This document shows positions 13,828 through 19,887 of a stretch of DNA of 21,892 nt, piece by piece. A program made the translations under genes and the position numbers. The stretch spans positions 1 to 21,892 of the forward strand of contig JAICUS010000025.1 in assembly GCA_025935735.1 (NCBI GenBank), given 5' to 3'. The DNA is from Solirubrobacteraceae bacterium (GTDB lineage Bacteria; Actinomycetota; Thermoleophilia; Solirubrobacterales; Solirubrobacteraceae). The number at the start of each line of letters is the position of its first letter. The first letter of the stretch is position 1. The notes beneath the pieces are model-generated. The model made no database searches. It was not told where the DNA came from and worked only from the letters and a program-made list of their open reading frames with translations.

Positions 13828-14216
13828 GACCGCTCCTCCAAGCCAAAGGCAGCGGCGGCAGCGCGGCTGTCGCGACTAGCGCAACGGGCGAAACGCGCGG
13901 GCCCCGGCCCGTCTGGGTTGTGTTCCTCCTCCACGCAAGAAGCAGCGGCCGAGGGACGTTGGAGTTCCCCCGGTTTTGTGGCTCTTCTGCGGTTTCCGTG
14001 GGTGGTGGGTGAGGTTCTTCGCGGGTAGCGCGGTCGTCGTCGCCTGATCAAGCTGCGCCGTTGGGGTGACTTCGCGCGCCGAGGCGTTTCGGCTGCCGGC
14101 GGCGGAGGATCGCGCCGCTTGACAGCCGTCGCCGTCGGCGCTGTGTGGCGATGAGGTCGGGCGCTAGCAGCGCCCCGGCCTGCGGGCGGCAAGAGCGCAC
14201 GCCGCCGCGCTCTTAG
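13828..14216. other. Gene-free stretch between DUF2283 and ISL3 remnants
   Basis: No gene can be supported on either strand. The only structure I see is a strong GC hairpin, CGGGCC-CC-GGCCCG, near 13898-13911, which may be a terminator for the broken gene before it. The end of the stretch, around the possible stem GGCTTCT/AGAACC (about 14223-14244), may be where the ISL3 remnant begins. Confidence 0.35.
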
Positions 14217-14240
14217 GGTTCCGGCTTCTCACAGTCGCAG

Positions 14241-14710
14241 AACCAGGCGAAAGGGCGGGTGGCTGCGTGCGCCAGTGAAGGGTACGTGGTCGTGTGCGCC
14301 GTCCCGTGGGCGCGGCACCGCAGCCGGTTCACCCGGCCGTTCGAGGACCAGACGGCATGGTTGGCCGTGAACACCTCAAAGAAGGCGACGGCCGAGCTGA
14401 TGCGGATCGCGTGGCGCACGGTCGGGGCGATCATCACCCGCGTGTGGATGGATATCGACTCGCTCGGCGACCGGCTGGACGGGGTGCGCCGGATCGGGAT
14501 TGATGAGATCTCCTACAAACGCGGCTACCGCTACCTCACCGTCGTGGTCTGCCACGACACCGGACGGCTGGTATGGGCCGCGCCGGGTCGCGACCGAGCC
14601 ACGGTTCGGGCGTTCTTTGACGCGCTGGGGCCCCAGCGCAGCTCGCTGATCACGCATGTGTCAGCCGACCAAGCCGAGTGGATCGCCGAAATCGTCGCTG
14701 AACGCTGCCC
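14241..14710 (+). pseudogene. ISL3-family transposase, internal fragment
   Basis: About 155 residues from the middle of an ISL3 transposase, a DDE enzyme. The zinc-finger N-terminus is missing, and the frame is recognisable from VVVCAVPWARHRSRFTRPF onward. The helix-turn-helix region includes TAELMRIAWRTVGAIITRV. The first catalytic Asp is in RRIGIDEISYKRG and the second in THVSADQAEWI. The sequence is family-like up to ERCPD, where relatives continue with a CxDPFHVV segment. Here it changes abruptly to DKKHIARGVD exactly at boundary motif copy E, so the last catalytic Glu and the C-terminal half are lost. It cannot make an active transposase. Confidence 0.8.
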
Positions 14711-14730
14711 CGACGACAAGAAGCACATCG
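14711..14730 (-). repeat. Boundary motif copy E, at the ISL3 break point
   Basis: Plus-strand CGACGACAAGAAGCACATCG matches copy A at 17 of 20 positions. It starts at the base where the ISL3 transposase stops resembling its family. The following 120 bases to the next gene hold only its candidate promoter. Confidence 0.45.
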
Positions 14731-14806
14731 CCCGGGGCGTCGATGGCATGCATGCGCGGCTCAGGTGTGCGTCGCGCGTGTGGCTCAACGCGCTCCGATG
14801 TCGCGG

Positions 14807-14836
14807 TTGCGATCACGTCGTCGCTCGGCGTAGGGT
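14807..14836 (+). promoter_or_regulatory. Possible promoter of the serine hydrolase gene
   Basis: TTGCGA (14807-14812), an 18-bp spacer and TAGGGT (14831-14836) lie 15 bases before the ATG at 14852. Position and spacing fit a housekeeping promoter; both boxes deviate from consensus, so this is tentative. Confidence 0.3.
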
Positions 14837-14851
14837 CGCTTCGAGGGCGTG

Positions 14852-16015
14852 ATGTCGAGATATTGCGTGTGGGTGCTCGTCGTCGTGGTGTTGGCGGGCT
14901 GCGGTGGCGGCCATCCACGGGAGTCCGCCGCTCACGCCGGCGGGCCGAGGCTGACTAACGCACTGGCGCGAAGCCTGGACGCGCAGTTTCGCCGCGAGGT
15001 GACCCTGGCGGGGATCCCGGGCGCGTCGGCCGCGATCGTCTTTCCCGATGGACGGGAATGGAGCCGCGCCGTCGGGGCCGCCGAGCTCAAGCCGCGGGTG
15101 GCGATGACCACGCGGACGAGCTTCAGCTTCGCCAGCGTGACCAAGATGGCGATGGCCGCGCTCGCGCTGCGGCTCGCCGAGCAGGGTCGGCTGAGTCTCG
15201 ACGACCCGATCATTCGCTGGTACCCCGCGTGGCGCGGCGACCGCTCAGCGACCGTGCGCGACCTGCTGGGCCACACCGCGGGAACGAAGGATCCGAGCAA
15301 CGCGGCGATGGCTCGACTCGACCGCCGCGGCGGTCCGTTCACCGTCCGCACGTTCATCCGCGCCGCTCCCCGCCCGGGCCCCCGGACAACGCAGGCGGAG
15401 TACTCGGACGTCGGCTTCGCCATCGCGGGCATCGTCCTGGCGCGCGCCGCCGGCGAACCGCTCGCGCAGGCGATGCGCAGGCTGGTGCTCCACGTGCCCG
15501 GCGGCGCCGGGCTTGCGCTCGAGCCCGCCGAGCGGGCCCACGCACCACTCGTGCACAACTACGACTACCCGCACGGTGTCGGCGCCCCGCCGGTCGACGT
15601 CAGTGACGCCAGCGGGCTGATTCCCAACCGTGGCGTCGCCCTGGCCGTCGGTGCGGTCGGGCTGGCCGGCGACGTCCCGTCATTGGCGCGCTGGGGCCAT
15701 GCGCTGCTCGGCGGCCGACTTCTCGCGCCCGGCTCGCTGCGCGCGATGACCCGCTTCCACAACGTCTCGCCCGACCTGGCCGACACGCTCGAGCTGTCCG
15801 CGCGCCGGAGCTACGGCCTCGGGCTCTGGCGCGACGACCTCGACGGGCACCTCATGTGGGGCCACCCCGGTGGCGGCGTCGGCGGCCACAGCGAGCTCTG
15901 GCACCTTCCACACGACCGGATCACGATCGCCGTCAGCTGGAATGACGCCGCCCTGGGCCGCGACGCCGCGCCATTTCTCCTCTCGCTGCTCCGGACCACG
16001 CTCGCCTCCCACTGA
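14852..16015 (+). CDS. Secreted lipoprotein serine hydrolase (beta-lactamase/class C penicillin-binding family)
   Basis: A 387-residue protein. The N-terminus (MSRYCVWVLVVVVLAGCGGG) is a lipoprotein signal with lipobox LAGC, so it should be anchored outside the cell. The catalytic S-x-x-K is Ser95-Val-Thr-Lys98 in FSFASVTKMAM. The second motif is Tyr184-Ser-Asp in AEYSDVGFA, where Y-x-N is usual. The third is the HPGGG around His338 that replaces KTG in this esterase/DD-peptidase group. LLGHTAGTKD (138-147) is another family signature. Members include DD-peptidases, esterases and beta-lactamases, and activity cannot be told from sequence. GTG at 14849 is an alternative start; I chose the ATG. 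It appears intact although it follows a broken IS. Confidence 0.88.
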   Translation: MSRYCVWVLVVVVLAGCGGGHPRESAAHAGGPRLTNALARSLDAQFRREVTLAGIPGASAAIVFPDGREWSRAVGAAELKPRVAMTTRTSFSFASVTKMAMAALALRLAEQGRLSLDDPIIRWYPAWRGDRSATVRDLLGHTAGTKDPSNAAMARLDRRGGPFTVRTFIRAAPRPGPRTTQAEYSDVGFAIAGIVLARAAGEPLAQAMRRLVLHVPGGAGLALEPAERAHAPLVHNYDYPHGVGAPPVDVSDASGLIPNRGVALAVGAVGLAGDVPSLARWGHALLGGRLLAPGSLRAMTRFHNVSPDLADTLELSARRSYGLGLWRDDLDGHLMWGHPGGGVGGHSELWHLPHDRITIAVSWNDAALGRDAAPFLLSLLRTTLASH

Positions 16016-16423
16016 CCCAGACCCGCCGCTCACCAGCGCCGCCGATGGAACGGCAGCGGATGGTGGTCATGCAATCTTGGACGCGGCCTGCGGTCGTCAA
16101 ATCGGTTGATAGCCCGGCGAACCCGCCAGACGGACGCTGCACTTTCGCTCGCTTGAGGAGCAGAGATTGAACCCGCAGCATCGTGCCGGAACGTCACGGA
16201 AGCGTCGAGACTGGGTACTCGACCGACCGCTCCTCCTGGCGGCCCAGCATCCAGCGCGCGGCGCTCACCCTTGCGGCCTCGAAGCAGCAGCGGGGCGCCC
16301 TCCGCTTCGCGTCGTGGATCCCCCCAGCGGCGGTTCTGTTGTTGGACGGGCTCGAGCGACCGTCGGCGGCCGTCGGGGATACGCCGAACGGGTCCGGTAG
16401 CGCCAGGCGCCTGTTGCCGACGT
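16016..16423. other. Gene-free stretch between the serine hydrolase and MarR genes
   Basis: The two flanking genes converge here. Open frames on both strands lack a plausible start, composition or family similarity. I see no tRNA fold, strong terminator or repeat. It may be decayed sequence, but I cannot name a source. Confidence 0.4.
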
Positions 16424-16885
16424 TTACGCGGGCGGGTTGAGCTCGAGCAGGAGCGTTCTGAGCTGCGCGAAGCGGTCTCGCCCGAGTTGCGCCTGCCACT
16501 CGCGTTCGACATCCCGGACGGCGTCGCGGATCGTGTAGGCGGCCTGCTCGCCGCGGTCGGTGAGGGCGATGCGCTTGGATCGGCCGTCGCCGGCGTCGGG
16601 GCGCCGCTCGAGGTACCCGAGCCGTTCGAGCTGGCCGAGCAGGTAGTTGGCCGCCTGCTTGCTTATGCCTCGCTGGGCGGCGAGCTCGGACGGGCGGGCG
16701 CCTTGGGGTCCGGGGTAGAGGAAGAGATTCACGTGGGCCATGTCGAGGTCGTCGAATCCCTGCTCGTGCAGCCGCTCGAGCATCCGCCGGACGACGCCCT
16801 CCCACGGCATCCGCAGTAACGCCCCGATCAGCGGCGGGCCGAACGCCGAATCAGTAAAGCCGCTTGACGTGTTTCCCGCCCTCAT
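16424..16885 (-). CDS. MarR-family transcriptional regulator
   Basis: A 153-residue DNA-binding protein. The winged helix includes GARPSELAAQRGISKQAANY (recognition helix ISKQAANYLLGQLE) and a wing with RRPDAGDGRSKRIALTDRGE, the D-x-R-S-(K/R)-x-(I/V)-x-LT-x-x-G pattern typical of MarR. Long flanking helices would form the dimer. Such proteins usually repress a divergent gene and are released by small aromatic or oxidising ligands. It is divergent from the cupin gene with 40 bp between starts. I chose the ATG at 16885, and the native fold clearly starts by FGPPLIGALLRMPWEGV. A later start (MPWEGV) would cut into conserved sequence. Confidence 0.88.
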   Translation of the reverse strand: MRAGNTSSGFTDSAFGPPLIGALLRMPWEGVVRRMLERLHEQGFDDLDMAHVNLFLYPGPQGARPSELAAQRGISKQAANYLLGQLERLGYLERRPDAGDGRSKRIALTDRGEQAAYTIRDAVRDVEREWQAQLGRDRFAQLRTLLLELNPPA

Positions 16886-16896
16886 GTATCGTCAAG
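16863..16896 (+). promoter_or_regulatory. Cupin-gene promoter and probable MarR operator
   Basis: TTGACG (16864-16869), a 17-bp spacer and TATCGT (16887-16892) form a near-ideal promoter reading towards the cupin gene. The arms CTTGACG (16863-16869) and CGTCAAG (16890-16896) are a perfect 7-bp inverted repeat covering both promoter boxes. The MarR start codon (16885-16883) lies inside the spacer, so bound MarR dimers could shut off both genes. Confidence 0.6.
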
Positions 16897-16925
16897 ACAC
16901 TTTACCACCCGGCTTGGAGGACACC

Positions 16926-17375
16926 GTGACCACGAGCACCTACGACGCGATCCTGATCGGCGAACTGGCGATCCGCCCCCGGATCGAGCCCGGCGACAGC
17001 GACGGCGCGGTGGCGATCCACGAGTTCGACGTCCCCGCGGGCGCGAGCCTCCCGGTCGCGCACAGCCACGATGCCTACGAGGAGACGATCTACGGCGTCA
17101 CGGGAACCGTCACGTTCACCGTCGAGGGCACGCCGCACGCGATCGGGCCGGGCGAGGCCCTGTTCGTTCCGCGCGGCGCCGTGCACGCCTTCGCCAACAC
17201 CGGCGACGTCGACGCCACCGCGCTTGCGATCATCACCCCCGGCCTGCTCGGCGCCGACTACTTCCGCGAGGTCGCCGCGATCGTCGCCGCCGCCGACGGC
17301 GGCCCGCCCGATGTCGCCGCGATCGGAGCGGTGATGCGCCGCCACGGCCTCACCCCGGCCGCCGCGACCCGCTGA
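16926..17375 (+). CDS. Cupin-domain protein
   Basis: A 149-residue single-domain cupin, a small beta-barrel that usually binds a metal. Motif 1 is visible as HSHDAYEETIYGVTGTVTF, with two His and a Glu as likely metal ligands. Motif 2 is GEALFVPRGAVHAFANTGD, with the third His. The C-terminal 35 residues (DYFREVAAIVAAADG to the end) form a helical tail seen in cupins described as quercetin-dioxygenase-like. GGAGG lies 5 bases before the GTG start at 16926. It is divergent from and probably repressed by the MarR protein. It could be a dioxygenase or isomerase, or could merely bind a small molecule. Confidence 0.85.
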   Translation: MTTSTYDAILIGELAIRPRIEPGDSDGAVAIHEFDVPAGASLPVAHSHDAYEETIYGVTGTVTFTVEGTPHAIGPGEALFVPRGAVHAFANTGDVDATALAIITPGLLGADYFREVAAIVAAADGGPPDVAAIGAVMRRHGLTPAAATR

Positions 17376-18162
17376 GCCCAACCGCGAGCGCTGCCATGAC
17401 CTATCTGATCGTCGGCTCGACCGCCGCCCGCTCGCCCCGTGGCACCGCAACATCCACCAGGACGACGCGGCCAGCGCCACGCGAGCCGCGCTCGCCCGCG
17501 CCGGCGCCGGCGGCGTCGATCTCGTCGTCGCGGCAGTCATCGGACCGGGCTCAAGTGTGCTCGACGGCACGCAACCCGGTACCGCGTCTGGCGTACGCGG
17601 CCTGAGAACCCCCGCGCGCCACCGCGCCCGGCCGCCCGCCACAGCACCCCGCCGCCACACGCTGGGCGACCCGAATGACCACCAGCCGCGCGACAGAGCA
17701 CCACTCGGGAGTGCCCCTTGCACGCCAGCAAGACGGGCTGACGCAACCACCACGCGCCCGCTCAAGTCGACGAGCAACCGCGCGGCCAAGCCTCGCCCCC
17801 CGGCCCGGCTCCGGCACAGGCTGAGCATCAGCACGCCAACTATCCGTGCCGCGCCTCCCACTTCTGGCCTCCGCCGTCGACATCGCCTGAACGCCGCGCC
17901 CAGCGGGCGCAAGCAGTCAGGTGTCCGGAAACCGGAGGAACTCCATCGAGTACAACGAGCCGCCGTGTGTGGAGCCGTACGCCGTGCTCTGTCAGAGCAC
18001 GCCGAGCGGCTGGGCTCGACTGGGAGCCGGAGTCAGCGGGTGGGCTCACGTGGATGAGCACCAGCGAGGATGGGGGCTGATGGCGTCGAAGTCGCCTGGG
18101 GACACCCGCCCACGATCATCTGGGATACGGCCGGCTGGCGCTCCCTCTGATCGGCAGCCGCG
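17376..18162. other. Long gene-poor stretch with a hairpin cluster
   Basis: Nearly 800 bases without a gene I can defend. From an ATG at 17396 (MTYLIVGSTAAR) to about 17590, two frames together look coding-like: the second reads LAPWHRNIHQDD, then GVDLVVAAVIGPGSSVL, and would join the first by a shift near 17425. I do not recognise the product. From 17896 to 18018 there is a dense run of perfect hairpins, listed separately. The rest is featureless to me. Confidence 0.4.
17896..18018. other. Cluster of perfect hairpins, possible structured RNA
   Basis: Four short inverted repeats follow each other: GCGCCC-AGC-GGGCGC (17896-17910), TCCGG-AAA-CCGGA (17924-17936), CGTGCTCTG-T-CAGAGCACG (17983-18001, nine pairs around one base) and CGAGC/GCTCG (18003-18018). 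An alternative stem GGAG-GAA-CTCC (17934-17944) overlaps the second. No protein family fits, and I cannot match it to a known RNA class. It could be a structured RNA, an IS end region or chance in GC-rich DNA. Confidence 0.3.
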
Positions 18163-18720
18163 TCAGGAGGACGACGTGCGTCCGGTCGAGTAACGGAGCA
18201 CCGTCATGCCGCCCTCGTCGATCGACGAGATCGGATCGAGCTTGACTGGCTCTCCGCCGGCGCGGTCGAACAGGCGGACACCGTCGCCGACCAGGACTGG
18301 GGCGACGTGGACGATCACCTCGTCCAGAAGTCCGGCTTCCAGGCACTGCCGTGCGATGCTCGCGCCCAAGACGACAACGTGACCGCCGTCGGCAGCCTTC
18401 TTCGCGATGGTCACCGCCTCTTCGATGCCGACGTCGAGAAAACGGCCGGTCACGCCCTTCACGACCGGCGGTTCGGGCGGGGGATCGTGTCGCAACACGA
18501 AGAACGGTCCCCGGAAGGCTCCGCCGTAGAACCCGGGCTGCAAGCGATCCTCCACATCCTGAGTTCGCCTGCCGACCAGGAGCGCCCCGGTTGAGGAGAG
18601 GACCGTGTCGACCGTCTCACGCGATCCGGCAGCCGTCCCGAACACCCAGCTCATGTCGCCGTCGGGTCCCGCGATGAAGCCGTCGAGGCTCATCATCGTG
18701 TGCCAAAGCAGCTTGCCCAC
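18163..18720 (-). CDS. Dihydrofolate reductase-family (RibD C-terminal domain) protein
   Basis: A 185-residue cytoplasmic protein of the RibD-C/DHFR-like fold, expected to bind NADPH and reduce an unknown substrate. The start, GKLLWHTMMSLDGFIAGPDG, is the family's opening strand and loop. ALLVGRRTQD and GGHVVVLGASIARQCLEAGL form the nucleotide-binding part, and DEVIVHVAPVLVGDGVRLFD is the typical C-terminal signature. The GTG start at 18720 is chosen because AAAGGAG lies 7 bases upstream (18734-18728) and family members begin with this segment; an ATG at 18747 would add nine residues and swallow that site. It is a single gene with no evident operon partner. These proteins are not folate enzymes by default. 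Confidence 0.87.
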   Translation of the reverse strand: MGKLLWHTMMSLDGFIAGPDGDMSWVFGTAAGSRETVDTVLSSTGALLVGRRTQDVEDRLQPGFYGGAFRGPFFVLRHDPPPEPPVVKGVTGRFLDVGIEEAVTIAKKAADGGHVVVLGASIARQCLEAGLLDEVIVHVAPVLVGDGVRLFDRAGGEPVKLDPISSIDEGGMTVLRYSTGRTSSS

Positions 18721-18923
18721 TGTCGATCTCCTTTTGTCGCGCCACATTGCTGTGACCGTGATCGCGAGCAGAATTCATCGGCACCCGGATCTCGCGCAAG
18801 GGTGCGTGCGACTCAGCGTCCCGGCTCAGCCGCAGCGCTCGAAGTCACGGCGTCCGCTGTCGCAATCGCCTGAACGGAGCTGAGGAGCGGCAGCCCCTTG
18901 GGCGCTGCGAATTGTGGCGCTGG

Positions 18924-18943
18924 CGTCGAAAACAAGCACATTC
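18924..18943 (-). repeat. Boundary motif copy F, at the start of an IS481 relic
   Basis: Plus-strand CGTCGAAAACAAGCACATTC matches copy A at 17 of 20 positions. It lies some 20 bases before the point where the IS481-type transposase relic becomes recognisable, so again the motif marks a break. Confidence 0.45.
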
Positions 18944-18964
18944 CGACGCCGACGCCGGGCCGAC

Positions 18965-19195
18965 CGCGGAGCGCGCGGTCGACGCCGGCGCGGACGGCCA
19001 GCTGATCGAGACCGGGGCGGTGGAGTTCGATCGCGTCGTTCCGCCCTCGGGAAATCTTTGGGTCGCGCGCCGCCAGTTCTGGCTCGGCCCCGCGCGAGCC
19101 GGGCAGACCGTTCGCTTCTGGGCCAGCGCCGACGTCCTGCACCTGGGCCCCGGCGAGAAGTTCGGCAGCTTCCCGACTCAGCGGTCCGTGGGGGC
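18965..19195 (+). pseudogene. IS481-type transposase, C-terminal fragment
   Basis: About 75 residues of the C-terminal beta-rich domain found after the integrase core in many actinobacterial IS481-like transposases. The diagnostic strings are EFDRVVPPSGNLWVARRQFW, then LGPARAGQTVRFWASADVLH and GEKFGSFPTQRSV, corresponding to the family's pattern of FDR.V..SG, QFWLGPARAG.TVTFW and VIHL. The integrase core with its DDE residues is absent on the left, where the frame turns into low-complexity sequence next to the boundary motif. On the right it ends at the 3' end of the opposite-strand regulator gene. It is an inert relic. Confidence 0.65.
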
Positions 19196-19887
19196 GGGGT
19201 CGGTGTGCGCGGTGGCGTTGCGCCTGGTTGCCAGCGCAGCGACGAGCTGAGCACGGGAGCGGACCCGGTACTCGCGGTAGATCTTGGTGAGGTGCGACTC
19301 GACGGTGCGGGTGCTCATGTCGATCGTGTCGGCGATCTGCTTGTTGCTGAGCCCCTCCCCGGCGAGGTCGGCGACGCGTGTCTGCGCCGGTGTGAGCCCC
19401 TCGCTGACCGCGGCTCGGCGAAGGCCGATGCGACCGAGCTCGTCGCGTGCCCGTGACGCCCAGATCGCGGCGTCGAGCGGTTCGAGCAGCGCCCGCGCCT
19501 GCTCGAGCGTCTGCTTTGCCGCGGTCTTGCGCTTCGCGCGCCGTTCCATCGACCCCTTCTCGAGCAGCGTGCGCCCGAGCTCGAGCGGCAGACATCGGCG
19601 CGCGTGCTCGGCGACCGCGACGTCGAGGGTCTCGATCGCGCGCTCCAGGTCTCCGCGGGCGGCCAGCACCAGCCCGTCACAGCGCCGCGCGACGGCCACC
19701 GCGTGCCGGTTCGGGTACGTGGCCGTGCGCTCGAGGAAGTCGTCGAGGACCAGTTGCGCGTCGTCGAGCCGGTGCAGGGCGATGAGCGCTTCGATGTCGG
19801 AGGACCACAGATGGATCAGAGACGTGGAGACGTGCCAGGGACCGTGGGCGATCACCCATCGGCGATGCGGGGCGAGCAGCTCCCGAC
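19178..19887 (-). pseudogene. LuxR-family LAL-type regulator, C-terminal part only, cut by an IS
   Basis: About 235 residues from the end of a large ATP-binding LuxR-type regulator; intact ones are often 800-1000 residues. The helical-repeat part includes DIEALIALHRLDDAQLVLDD, ARRCDGLVLAARGDLERAIE and LPLELGRTLLEKGSMERR. The DNA-binding domain is GLTPAQTRVADLAGEGLSNK and QIADTIDMSTRTVESHLTKI, followed by YREYRVRSRAQLVAAL. The ATPase and sensor domains are missing because the IS1634-like element begins at 19888. The frame stays open into the IS, which adds unrelated residues, but no native start remains. The tail after the HTH ends in a Thr/Pro-rich stretch next to the IS481 relic. It is most likely inactive, although a fragment with a free HTH could still bind DNA if translated. 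Confidence 0.8.

Noticed and set aside
18072..18090. GGGGGCTGA resembling the 5' end of tmRNA
   Set aside because: The conserved bases that should follow are absent, and no matching 3' acceptor arm with CCA end is found.
18813..19595. Minus-strand frame overlapping the LuxR HTH and the IS481 relic
   Set aside because: Arg/Ala-rich shadow of the correct LuxR frame and of the opposite-strand relic.
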